Positions 10,320 to 20,934 of a DNA stretch of 64,000 bases are shown in pieces; positions within the stretch are counted from its first letter, which is position 1; every line of letters starts with the position of its first letter. This stretch comes from Warburgia ugandensis (Eukaryota; Streptophyta; Magnoliopsida; Canellales; Canellaceae). Under the pieces are notes generated by a model that worked only from the letters and a program-made list of their open reading frames with translations, was not told the DNA's origin and ran no database searches. Made by a program: the position numbers and the translations under genes. The stretch spans positions 65,201,414-65,265,413 of the forward strand of contig CP141126.1 in assembly GCA_035236585.1 (NCBI GenBank), in the 5' to 3' direction.

Positions 10320-11078
10320 AATGAAACATTGGCTATAATCATAGCCTCAGATCTAGATAAAGAATAGGAAGGTAAGCTTATTGATGTTCTAAAAGAACAT
10401 AAGATAACTTTAGGGTGGACTATAGTGGATATTAAAGGGATTAGCCCTATTGTGTGTATGCATAGAATTCACCTAGAATAAAATGATAAACCATCTAAGG
10501 GAACACATAGGAGACTAAACCTCAATATGAAAGAGGTAGTGAGAGATGAAGTCCTTAAACTTTTAGATGTTGGTGTCACCAACCTCATATCTGTTAGCAC
10601 TTGGGTCAGCCCAGTTTAGGTTGTCCCAAAGAAGTTTGGAGTCACAGTAATCCAAAATGAGTATAAAGAGTTAGGTCCTACTCAAATGTCCTCTAGGTGG
10701 AGAGTTTGTATAGATTATCGAAAACTAAACTTGGTCACAAGGAAAGACCACTTTCCTCTTCCCTTCATAGACCAAATGCTAGAAAGGTTAGTTGGCCATA
10801 GTTATTATTGCTTTCTTGATTTATACTATGGCTATAACCAAATCCCCATTGCCGCCCAAGGGTTAGGAGAAGAGTATCTTCACCTACCCTTTTGGGACCG
10901 TCTCCTACTGTTGTATGCTTTTTGGATTTTGCAATGCTCTAGCTACTTTTCGAAGGTGTATGCTGAGGATATTTTCTGATATGGTAGAGAGGTTTCTAAT
11001 GGCATTTATGGATATTTTTTAGTATTTTGTTCTGCATTTGATGAATGCCTATACCATTTAAAACTTGTCCTTGCTAGG
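10320..11078 (+). pseudogene. Athila A1 reverse transcriptase, 5' part (broken)
   Basis: The RT core is recognisable. The longest open piece (10686-10979) contains WRVCIDYRKLN, RKDHFPLPFIDQMLERL and YYCFLDLYYGYNQIPI, which are RT blocks up to motif A. After a frameshift near 10866 comes a block corresponding to the FGLCNAP region, near 10910-10945. The catalytic Y/F-M-D-D box reads F-M-D-I near 11003-11014 and is followed by a frameshift, so the enzyme would be inactive. The domain is cut at 11078 by an LTR insertion and resumes at 13083. Confidence 0.85.
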
Positions 11079-13077
11079 TGATCTATGTTCAATTTTATAT
11101 AAAAAGTTCCAAATTAGTAGTCCATGTGTTATAAAATATAGTATTATTTTTAGGGTTTTTCTAGAAATTCTAACACATGCATTTTTGACCTAGTAATTCA
11201 AAAGTTTGACACATGCATTTTAACACATGAATACTAATATATTTTTAAGATTTATTAGAGTTTTAGATCCTTTATAGGAATCAAGATGATAACCCAACAA
11301 CTGAGATTGATCAAGATCAAAAGATCAAGCCAAGGCCTTAATATCATCGATTCAAGGTGTGATCAAGTTTTAAGAGTATCTCTAGGGTAAGCAAAAGGAT
11401 GCAATGAGAAGAGCCAAAGGTGACTAAATTGGGCTATGATTATAGGCCATGTAGGAGGGGGAGTTCCATGTCAAAATCTTAAAAAGGTGGTGCCTCTCTC
11501 TCCTCAGTTTTCATAGGTTCCTACGTTGGTTGCCCTAATTCCCATTGCACTTCTTGCTTTCTATCTCCACCTTCTATTTTACATCTAAAGGCTCCCCATT
11601 ATCCATCCTAAATTCCTATTAAAGTTCCACATTAAGTTCATAGAGTGCTTAATGATTTTCACCTTTCAGAGGTGTTCCATGATTTTTACACTTTCTAAAT
11701 GTACATTCCTTTTCCTATAACTCATGGAAATCCTATCCTTTATGCTTATTGTTCATTCCCATCCCCTTATGATAGGATCTCACCACATTTAGAAAGTGCA
11801 CGCCATCAATATAACCACCTAAGAGGGCATCTCACAATAGACATTTTTTGGAGGGGTACGCCTAGCCCCTAAAATTTAGGAAAAACCCACCTTCCTTCTC
11901 CCTAAGTTTATATGCAATCCTCTATGGTGGTAGCCCTTCTTTCCAAATCCTTCATACCTCCCTCTTTGGTTTGTTCTCTCCTTGAAGTCCTTCAAGTTTA
12001 GGTTAGTTTTCTTCCTTATGTATTTGATTGTTTGCCTTCCATTATTACTTTGTTTTGTTCTTTGATTTCATGCTTTAGTTGTTACCTTGATTCCTTTTCT
12101 TTATTTGATTGTTTGCCTTTAGGTAGTTTTCTTGAATCTAAAGGCTACAACTCTCTTGTAGTGACATCCAAGTGAGTGTAGTTCTTAGATCAAGTTCCTT
12201 GCCTCTTGCATTCCTAAATCTCCTTATCCATCTCTCTCTCTTTCCCATCTTTTTTCTTCTTGTTTTCCTTAGATCTCTCTTAGAATACATGCATGATTAC
12301 TATTGATTGATTGTTGGATGATTGAAGAAGTTATTTTGGTTTTATTTTTGGATTCAAAAAGGGTGCACACAATTCATGGATGGTGCGTACCACACTTGTA
12401 ACATTTTTTATTCAATCAATGAAATTTTTATTTCAATGTTAATGGCTCATTTTTCATGGATTTTTTGAGTGATTTAAAGTTGATTTTTTACTAGCTGTTA
12501 AGATGTTCTTTCCATGCTTATATTCCATGTGCATCAATTTAGATTAAGTTGCAACTACTTTCCCATGAATCACAGTAAGAATCTATGAACACAAACCTAT
12601 GGACCATGCACATGGTTTTGAAGTGTTTTTCCTTAGGTAACTTGCTTGATTTAAGTTGCATCCTAGTTCATTGATAACTCTGTGGTCAATTTATGCACTT
12701 TAGTTTACTTTGTTTCTTGCATTTTCTATTTTTAAATCATGTTAGGTTTTATTACATGTTTTGATTTGTTAGGTCATATTTAGGTTTAATTGGTCATTGT
12801 CTAGGTTAATTTGCATGTTAGAATAATTTTATTAAGTTTCCATGTTTAATTTTAAGATGTTTTATATTTTGAAGGTTTCCAATTCCTTGCATGTTTAGTT
12901 TTCATGTTAATTTCATTTATAAATTATGATAAAACTAACTCTTTTGGCTAGATTAGATAATTTAAATAAGTATCTATCTAACACACAAACCTTTAGATTC
13001 CTCATGGGATCAACCTCACTCATATACATCTACTACAATTTATTCATGTGCTTGCGAGTAAATTAAAACATACACCA
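11079..13077 (+). mobile_element. Athila-family solo LTR nested in A1 RT
   Basis: A 2.0-kb LTR starts TGATCTATGTTCAA and ends CATACACCA. It resembles the A1 3' LTR (15136-17823) and the other Athila LTRs in the window. It is flanked by the 5-bp direct repeat CTAGG (11074-11078 and 13078-13082), and the RT coding sequence reads on across the insertion once the LTR and one TSD copy are ignored. It is therefore a genuine solo LTR. Its TSD defines the true termini of this family. Confidence 0.92.
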
Positions 13078-13082
13078 CTAGG

Positions 13083-13480
13083 GTCAAGAAAGAATTTAGT
13101 GTTAAATTCAGAAAAATGTCATTTCTTGGTTCAAAATAGCATTGTTTTGGGCCACATAATGCCATAGAATTAGACAAAGGCAAATTGGATTTAATCTCTA
13201 ACCTTCCTCCTCCAAGGACTATGAAGGAAATCTACTTATTTTTAGGCTAAGCTGGTTTATATAGATGATTCATCAAGGACACTACAATTGCTAAGGCCCT
13301 TTATAATTTACTTACAAAGAAGGAAACATTTAATTTTGATGATGATTGTATGAAAGCATTTGAGCACCTATAGGATGGCGAGATTTTGAAAGTCAATGAG
13401 TAAAGTTTGAAACCCTATCTAGAGTTGGTCAACCTTGAAATAGAGATATTACTAAAGGAACCTATATACCAAGGCCCACC
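13083..13480 (+). pseudogene. Athila A1 RT end fused by deletion to the pol C-terminus
   Basis: The piece continues the RT after the nested LTR: NLVLNSEKCHFLVQ near 13096-13137, then a degenerate LGHI-like block and a region matching FIKD.T.IAKAL.NLLTKKE with FNFDDDCMKAFEHL near 13325-13372. At about 13377 the sequence jumps to a stretch reading ILKVNE*SLKPYLELVN, the C-terminal end of Athila integrase/pol also seen in A2 (near 32830) and A3 (near 41370). RNase H and most of integrase are therefore deleted. Confidence 0.75.
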
Positions 13481-15135
13481 TTAGCATGTCCCATGACACC
13501 TGTATCAATCATAAGATTAGCATTCATCATGGCATTGTATGTCTGGCTATAGACATTAAACTTAGCACTCACTCAAATGCAACCCAGGGATTTTCTTTAG
13601 AAACTCATTGTTCTACATTACCCATTTATCATAATTGGATTTTAAACAGTTTAGTATTTCTCCTACTTTAACTTCTTATAGAAATGCATATGATTAATTC
13701 TACATTTTATTTATGTCCTAAAGTATTTTACGAAAGTTAAATCTTGAAATACCCTTATACTGAGTGCATAAGTCTAGACAGATAAATCGTATGACCTAGA
13801 GACCATGAGGAAATCAGTGGAGACCTATATACCTAGTGAGTATTAGAGACCATTATTTCTTTTGTGGTTATAAATAATTCCATACTTTCTTCAATGTATA
13901 TTACTTTGAAAGACCCCAGTATTTTTTATTTTGGTCAAATTACCAAGAACCAACTAAGAGTATTAACCTTCTTTCACAAATATTCATTAAATTTGATAGG
14001 CTTTAAGAAACCTAGAAAATGATATAGGCCATCTTTGTTTTAGCCCATAAATATAAAGCCTACCTAGTAATGTATACTAGTAGTTAGACCCTTTGAGCTT
14101 CTTGGCAAGCCTTTTCCTTCAAAACCCCTTTTACCCTAACCAAAGAAACCCTAGTAAGAATATCCACTATGTACCGTTAAAAAATGAGTAGGATGATAGT
14201 AAAAGTTTAGAAAAAGGACAAAGGTCAAAGAAGTGACAAATATCAAAAGTATGAAGTAAAGTGTTCCTTTTTAGAAATATAAGAAAAAGAGAAAAAAGAG
14301 AAGAAAAAGAAAAGAAGAGAGAAAGGAAAAGTACAAAAAAATATTTACTTCAATGCACTCAAAAGTAAAGTTGCCCAACAACATTTGTAGAAAATCTCTA
14401 CTCATATTTGAAAATTTTAATCCTTTTACTCTTTATTTGAAAGCCAGTCCCATGCTTAAGTGTCGTCTTATCTAAAGACCTATTGATCTTACAGTGAAAA
14501 TAGTTTTCATATGGATTTAAATATTAAGTAATTACTAGGTGAACTACCTTTACTGGTCTTAGTAATGGTATCTGTTCTCAGGGATCACACATTCCTTATC
14601 TCATGTGTGCTAATAAGTTTTGTGAATCATCAGTATCTTTGGATCCAATCACATAAATACAGAATTTTGTTTCCATATTTCTTTGAGAGATTTATTTTTT
14701 AGTGTATACTAGTGAGAATTTTAGGTCAAAGCATCTTTCCAATGGAGCAATAAGCATTACTATTTAGAACTCCTAACCTATGTAGCTTATATCCATACAC
14801 ATGCACTCCGAGATATAATAAGAATGAAATGGCTTTGGTATGTGGATAACTTGTAGTGTTTCTCATTCATCTTTATTAAGTTGTTAAAGATAATAGAGTG
14901 CTAATGGATGATAATTCTCTGACATACATAAAAGGACTTAGCCTTATTGGGTTTTGTGGGAATATTCACTACAAACCCTCACGAAGCTTAACTCATCCAC
15001 TAGGGGTAACCTAGGGATTTTAAGACTTGTTACATATGCTAAATGCAATCATGAGTACCTACAAAAACATCAACCATTTTATTTTCATGATTTTGCACAT
15101 GTTTTTCTTAGGATTAGCAAAATGCTAGTTGGGAG
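13481..15135 (+). other. Athila A1 3' noncoding region before the 3' LTR
   Basis: This 1.65-kb region without coding potential matches the corresponding regions of A2 (about 30866-32680, reverse) and A3 (about 40649-41300, reverse), for example the sequence around the TTTGATAGGCTTTAAGAAACC stretch near 13993. It contains a purine tract at about 14268-14340. It ends in GTTGGGAG directly before the LTR's TG, a plausible polypurine tract for plus-strand priming. Confidence 0.65.
14268..14340 (+). repeat. Purine (A/G) tract in Athila 3' region
   Basis: About 70 bp consist almost only of A and G (AAGAAAAAGAG-type runs). It lies about 800 bp before the 3' LTR, too far to be the primary polypurine tract, but it could serve as an internal one. 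Confidence 0.7.
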
Positions 15136-16311
15136 TGTTATAAGTGTTCAATTTTTTATAAAAAAGTACTCCAATTAGTAGTCCATGTGTTATAAATTAT
15201 AGGCATTATTCTAGAATTTCATAACACATGCATTTTTGACCTAACAATTAAAGAGTTTAATATTTGGTAGGTTCTGGACCTAATCCAGAGTAAGTATGTA
15301 AATAATCATAATTTTTTAAGATTTAATTAGGAGTTTTACTCTTTTTTATGAAGTGATGATCCAATGATCTATATTGGGCTTGATAGAGCTTTTTGCTAGT
15401 AGACCTATATAGTTAGCTCTTCGAGGGTGCAGGGGCTCAAGAGCTAAGCCCCTAAAAGTTTCACAAAAATTCATGTCATGTGGTGTTGCAATAGTCCTAA
15501 AAATTTTCCTAAGGCAAGCAAGGGAGCAATTGCGCAATTGAAACAAATTAAAGGTGACTAAAATGGGTTTGTGCACAAGCCATGTATTTCCACCACCTTT
15601 GCATGGGAGCCATGAAAGCCACCTAAGCCATTTGAGCCATGAGAGAAGCTGACAAGCCAAGCCATTAAAGCTAAGGGTATGAGCAAGGAACCCAAGACAA
15701 ATGAGGCAACAAAAGTAAGCGACCAAGCCACTTAAGCTAATGCCAGTTGGAGTCACACAATCAATTATCCTATGCTAAAATGGTGATTTTTGAGGGATAA
15801 TTAGAAGGAATTTGGGAGATTTATCAATAAGATAAGATAACATTCATAGATGGATCAATCAAGAGCGATATCCCACTTTCCAAATCCATTTTCCATCCTT
15901 TTCCTCCATCCCAACTTGGTGAATCATGATATTGACTTAGAAGGGAGGCACCTCCTAAGAAAGTGACACCTTCCCCTTGCTTGGTTGTCACCTAGTTGGC
16001 ATCTTAACTTGGAAACTTCTAAATTCATTTCCACTCTAATCATCTCAAGACCCTAACGAATCTCCCATCTTTCATAACTATTTATTTTGCCTTTTCTATC
16101 TCCTTCTTAACCACTAAATACCACACAATTACAAGGGGATGAGCTCCACAACACCTTCCTAAAAAGGTGATGCCCTCCCCCCTTCTAAGTATACCATGCC
16201 ATGTCATCACTTGCTAATCCTCTCTGCACCTAACTTTCCACCTAAGTCCTATATCTAATTGCATCTTTATTTCTTAGAATAAGATCTCATCAAATTGGAA
16301 GCTCAAACTTC

Positions 16312-16319
16312 TATAAATA
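16312..16319 (+). promoter_or_regulatory. TATA box of Athila LTR
   Basis: TATAAATA lies in the middle of the LTR, within CTTCTATAAATATCC. The truncated Athila LTR at 38358-40648 has TATAAATA at 39337-39344 in a matching context (CAACTATAAATACC). Confidence 0.6.
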
Positions 16320-16877
16320 TCCAAAGGGTTTCCATGTGAAATTCAAGTAGTAGTTTTGCACGGAATCCTCAAAAGAAGTATTCTATATTTGTGATCTTTG
16401 GAACTTTGGACTTTGGTTTTATTTTGGGCTGCTTTCTCTTGGATTCCTCAAGTCATTTTCCTTTGATTTTGCACTTCAATCCTAGGTTAGTACTTTTCTT
16501 ACAATCTTTGCTTTCATTACTAGTTGTTCTTATTTCGCTTCTTTAATTCTAGACACATTGATCCTCTTTTTTTTTCCCTTGAATCTTTGCCTCCATATTC
16601 ATAGTTTTTCTTGATTAATCTCTCAAGATCTACTTATGTCTTCGCTAGTAGTGACAACTAAGAGAAAAATTAGCTTGAATCATTGTTTCCTCTTCCTTGA
16701 TTTTCATGTTTTTTTACTGGATTTTGGAACTAGTTCTAGGTGTCTTTTTCCTTGACCAGTTCCATCATTCATGCCCTCTTTTCTCTTCATTCTCTTTCGG
16801 GTTTCACTTGCATGTTAGTGTGTTGAATGTTTGATTTGAATCAATTTTCAATTGTGGGAAATGTGAAAAATTTCCAA

Positions 16878-16878
<1 letters not shown>

Positions 16879-16915
<37 letters not shown>

Positions 16916-16916
16916 A
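16879..16916. repeat. (TA)n(TG)n compound microsatellite
   Basis: About seven TA units are followed by about eleven TG units inside the Athila 3' LTR. This run is absent from the other Athila LTRs in the window. Confidence 0.9.
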
Positions 16917-17823
16917 TCATGTGCACCATTTTTTTCAATGTATTTTTCCATTCAATTAATAAAGTTTGTTGAAGTTCATTGTTCATGCCTAATTCCAATA
17001 GTAATGTACTTTAAATCTTGAATGTTATCTTGCATAAAATGTGCTTATTAAGTTGCTTTTCATGTATTGATTGATTTGAGTTTGTTTAACACTTAAAATG
17101 TAGAAACTTTCCAAACAATATTCATGCTTAATTTCCAGCATTCGATAGACTTTATTTGATTAATTCCTTTAGAATCCATTTAGCAATTTTTGTTGTCTAG
17201 TTAGTGTGTTAATTAGATTTCATCTTAGCAAGCTTTACATTCCAAAATCATGGTCAACCCCTGCCCCATGAACCATGCACATCATTCCATGGATCATGTG
17301 GTAATTACTCTTTAATCCCTACTTTGTTTGATTTCCTAGACTTAATTTAGCAATAACTAGTTAGTTGCTTGCATTTTAGGTTACTTTAGAAAGTTTCTAA
17401 TTTAGTTTTCGAAAGTTTAACTTTTAGTAAGTTTCTAATTTTAGTTTACAAAAGTGTTAGTTTAGAAAAGTTTCATTTTTAGCAAATTTCTCTACATTAA
17501 GTTATTCTAGATTAATTCATTCTAGTTTTACATTAGTTTCTTTTATTGAATGCATGTTAGTTAGGAAAGTTTTTAATTTCATTTAAAATCTTTATTTCTA
17601 GAAAGTTTCCTTTAGATATAGTTTCTAATTTAATGCATGTTTCAAATTCCATGTTGTTTAAAATTACTAGTTTAATCAAAATCCTCTTTCTTTGGCTAAG
17701 ATAAGCAACTTAAATAATATCCAATCAATTGAAAATTCCATAAGATTCCTCATGGAATTGACCTCTCTCACGTGTAATTTACTATAATCTGTGCTCTTGT
17801 GAGTAATTTGAAATCGACACCTA

Positions 17824-18217
17824 ATTACAATGCTTGAATAGAAATAAAGTACAATGAAAACTAAAACAAATAGCACAAAGCTTCCCCAAATTCAAAGTTG
17901 AAAGCATAGTAGTCCTTTGATGTGTCCTGCATCACCACCTGCCAAGAGTATTCAATTCCAAAGATTTAATCAAATATGAGCATCCAAGATGTGATCTTCC
18001 CTCTAAAACCAAGCTCAGCAACCATGATATCTTACCATGAGCAAAGAGATTCTAAGAGAGAAGAGTTATAAACAATAGTCCAAGGAGGAATGGTTTCTAC
18101 CAAACTTCCATGCTTCTCCAACAATACCAAATCAAGAACAAGTAACCTGATGCCAAGATCCCTAACAATAGTTGAAGAAAAACTAGACACAAATAAGGAT
18201 GAACTAGTAGCTAACAT
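17824..18217. other. Unassigned stretch between Athila LTR and CACTA
   Basis: These 394 bp show no recognised domain. A 70-codon frame on the - strand (18032-18244) has no recognised motif. Nothing here can be assigned. Confidence 0.4.
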
Positions 18218-18900
18218 CCATATATGCACATTCACTTCCAACATAAAAAATTCAAAGCCTTGAAAAAAACATCACGAGTACCTATACCCACACTTCTCCA
18301 TACACACCATTTACTTCCACACTCATACTTCTCCTCATTCATCCCATAAACAAACCACATATATATGCTTGAATTGTATTAATTAATAAGAAAATTTACA
18401 TTGATATAATTAGTACAATTGTTCTAGTTTAAACACATTACATACTCAACTCATTTGCTTCATATTTTTTTTATATCTAGTTTGGACTAGTTTTGCTTGG
18501 TTCCCCATTTGGGTAGTACAACAACCTACAAGATAGCATATCTAATTTAGTTGATACATTCTTTCAATTGGACTCCATAAATTTTTTTTGGAAAAATGTA
18601 AGATTACAACCACTAAAAAGTGACTTACCTTTCTAAATTGTGAGACCCTAACACCATCGTACTAGGGTTATCATGTATCTTAGCACATAGTACCCACACT
18701 CTCAATTAGAATGTTGTTGAGGACAACATACACTAAAGAAGTTAAGAAGGGTCAATACATACCATATGTAATGGTAACTTTACTTTATAAAATATAGTAA
18801 CTAACTATTTTCCTTACCTTGGCCTTCTTGTAAGTGAGTTTTGTTGGGTGAGTAGTTTTGGTTATTCCAACCCATCTAAGCCATGACCTTCAAATTTAGA
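18218..18900 (-). pseudogene. CACTA second-gene 3' part, copy 1
   Basis: This segment is a diverged direct copy of 26117-26810, recognisable for example by GGTTATCATGTATC / GGTTCTCATATATC and by the AACTATTTTCCTTAC block. Both copies lie downstream (- strand) of other CACTA coding sequence and include splice-donor-like AAAG/GTAAG on the - strand (near 18635 and 26555). I infer that this is the 3' part of the second CACTA gene belonging with the TNP2 pseudogene just upstream. Confidence 0.55.
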
Positions 18901-18949
18901 ATTCAAATGCATCAGATATCTAGAAAATATTAATTTTAAGTTGTGATAA

Positions 18950-20128
18950 CTCCTTTAATTATATTTCAAATATTTACATTTTAATTTTCTCCATCATATA
19001 AGTTGTTTCAATTCAAGAACCCTCCTCACCATTATCACACACATAATCCTCATTTCCACCAATTACATCTATTGTTGGTATTGTTTTAATAATACTAAGG
19101 TAATCTACTACAATATAGCCTAGGTCTTCTTCATCATAATATTCCCTCAAGTAGAGCAATAAAATAGTTGATCATTTCTTATCACATTCATCTTACACAT
19201 AAAATATATTTTTTCCTCGAGATACTAAAAGAAATTCAACCAAAACAAATTCATGTTGTCTTTATTAGTGTTCCACCCAATCATAATCAAACATAACCAC
19301 GGTCCTACAATTATAATCCAGTGCTCATGTCTCTCTTATAACCTCATAATAAGTATCATTTTCCACTATTGGGTAGTTATCCTTTGAACTATAAAAGAAA
19401 GTAACATTTGCAACTAAACTAACCCTATTAATTTAGTCTCACTCCTGAGTTATCTTGGTCTTTTGTGTAAAATTAATATCCATTGATGGCATATCCATTA
19501 TACCCTCTTACTTCTGGTCATGGTCCCATTGCCATCTGGCCCAAGGATTTAGATATACTATGACCTAAGATGTTTCCCTGATCTTGAACCTAGGTATATA
19601 TATTAAGTGGGATAATTATTGTAATTAAGTATACAATGTTTAATTAATAAGAATTGAATTAATTCATTTTACCTTTTGATAGAGAAAGTAGTGAAAGTAT
19701 GACAGTGCTCATATTTCTTTCACTTCTATTTCCTTGCATAACTTGGATACTTCACTTTCAAGAAGTCCATTAGCTCACTACAAATGAAGAGATGAAAAGT
19801 TAAATATTACCCTTAATTTTTTCACATATATAGATCAAAGGAAAATGTGAAAGCAAGAAGAGAGAGACATAGAGAGAGAGAGCATTGACTTATTCAATGT
19901 CTGGCTAAACATCTCCAATGTTGTTTCAATGGACATAAAGGTCTAGTTGGTCCCATTCTTTTTGTTCAAGAGTCAATACATGACCACTTAAGAGAGGTTC
20001 ACCAACCTTTAGATGGTTAAATTCACTTGATCATTTCTTTCTCAGGATTCTAATAGCACTTGCTCCTAATAAATATTTTGTGTAAAAATCAACCGCTTCT
20101 TTTGCAACATAACATTTGGCTACACACC
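18950..20128 (-). pseudogene. CACTA TNP2 transposase, C-terminal part (broken)
   Basis: On the - strand this continues the TNP2-type transposase from 25564. It first gives a copy of the end of the DUF4218-like region (19641-20128). Then comes a DUF4216-like region: NGY.FYTKDQDNSGV near 19455-19500, a degenerate YGVI...LDY...F region near 19280-19390, and EFLLVSRKNIFYV near 19200-19245. Many stops are present. It is separated from the upstream part of the gene by a T-family insertion with a 487-bp duplication. TNP2 proteins act in the nucleus, where they bind and cut CACTA ends; this copy cannot. Confidence 0.75.
19641..20128. repeat. ~487-bp direct duplication, left copy flanking LTR3 insertion
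   Basis: The 488 bp before the T-family LTR at 20129 reappear as 22999-23484 right after the truncated element. By eye the copies differ at about 15 positions (about 3%) plus a small indel in an AG-rich run. Both copies end in GGCTACACACC. The sequence belongs to the TNP2 gene, which needs only one copy, so the second arose with the insertion. Confidence 0.92.
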
Positions 20129-20460
20129 TGTAATATCTCCAATTTTGTAATATTAAAATCCCAAGTTAGCAATGAAAAGTTCAGTTTTTAAAGATAAGGG
20201 CATTTTAGCCATTTCACTTTTCACCTTGACTGAACCCAGAAATTTGGTCCTAAAAATGATACCATTAGGTGCATCTCAGAAAAAGGAATCCAACAAGACC
20301 AAAATCACCCAAAACGGAGTTAAAATGAGGAAGTTATGGCCCTTTGAAATTCAGGGGTAAAAATGTAATTTTTACAAAAAAACCGATTTAGCCTGCAAAA
20401 CACATAGGCCCGTTTTGATACGGGCACCCTTCATCTTCAACCCCCTAGAGGGTTCTAGAA

Positions 20461-20490
20461 TGGCGGTGATTGGAGGAGAAATCACCGCCA
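20461..20490. repeat. Hairpin upstream of LTR3 TATA box
   Basis: An inverted repeat with 11-bp perfect arms (TGGCGGTGATT / AATCACCGCCA) and an 8-base loop lies about 67 bp before the TATA box. The same structure is present but decayed in LTR5 (near 48786) and LTR6 (near 54831), and it is nearly intact in LTR4 (near 47180, reverse). Confidence 0.85.
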
Positions 20491-20556
20491 TTTTGGAGGT
20501 TTCTCCACCGCCATTCAAGGGCGGTGAGAGCCCCCTCCAGAACCCTCTTATAGCTC

Positions 20557-20564
20557 TATAAATA
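20557..20564 (+). promoter_or_regulatory. TATA box of LTR3
   Basis: TATAAATA lies in the context AGCTCTATAAATAGAGCTC, itself a palindrome. The exact context recurs in LTR6 (54925-54932) and, reversed, in LTR4. Confidence 0.75.
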
Positions 20565-20910
20565 GAGCTCTTGGGTGCCTCAAATGGCAGCCCAAAAGCT
20601 TGAAGAAAACCCATTTTGGACAAGCAACCTAGAGGGAAAACGAGGAGAAAAACCCAACAACGAGCAAGGTATGCCCAAGATCCCTCAAAACCCGTCTGCA
20701 TAGTAGTCCAAAGCTCAATTTCCCTAAGTTTTTGCATGAAAAATCATGCAAAATAGAGCCCTAGTGAGTCACCAAGGACTCAGGGACATTCCTTGGGCCG
20801 CACTGGTTTGACAGGGTCGAACCAGGGTGTCCTGAGGATGCCCTAGTCCCCCAAACGACCAAAACGTCCCACCGGGACAAGACGCGTCAATTGCATCTGA
20901 GAGAACCAAA

Positions 20911-20934
20911 CAGGCGCGTCCGGGGACGCGCCTG
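20911..20934. repeat. Perfect GC-rich palindrome in LTR3
   Basis: Arms of 11 bp (CAGGCGCGTCC and its reverse complement) are separated by GG. It lies about 350 bp after the TATA box. Related imperfect versions sit at 49238-49259 (LTR5), near 55284 (LTR6) and near 46750 (LTR4). A similar GCGCGTCTAGGGACGC lies in the C-family LTR near 57280. Confidence 0.9.

Larger units (their letters stand above)
7107..17823 (+). mobile_element. Athila-lineage Ty3/gypsy element A1 (no 5' LTR, deleted, nested)
   Basis: A decayed Athila-type element reads left to right: leader (7107-7760), gag (7766-8905), protease region (9360-10010), RT (about 10320-11078 and 13083-13377), the last codons of pol (to about 13480), a long 3' noncoding region, and a 3' LTR (15136-17823). 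The 5' LTR is absent; the T-family LTR2 abuts the leader. An Athila solo LTR is inserted in the RT. RNase H and nearly all of integrase are missing through a deletion at about 13377. The RT and gag motifs match Athila rather than Tekay. The element cannot move by itself. Confidence 0.82.
15136..17823 (+). mobile_element. Athila A1 3' LTR
   Basis: A 2.69-kb LTR of the same family as 11079-13077 begins TGTTATAAGTGTTC directly after GTTGGGAG. It contains the TGTGTTATAAATTATAG stretch and TAACACATGCATTTTTGACC near its start, a TATA box at 16312-16319 and a (TA)n(TG)n microsatellite. It ends near GACACCTA. No TSD partner can be checked because the element's 5' end is lost. Confidence 0.8.

Noticed and set aside
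16804-17021. ORFs with poly-His/Tyr-Ile or Val-Cys runs
   Set aside because: They are translations of the (TA)n(TG)n microsatellite in the Athila LTR.
17855-17880. 19-bp match (CTAAAACAAATAGCACAAA) to Athila A3 gag near 47671
   Set aside because: The flanking bases do not match gag, so it may be a tiny filler fragment or chance; too short to support an element call.
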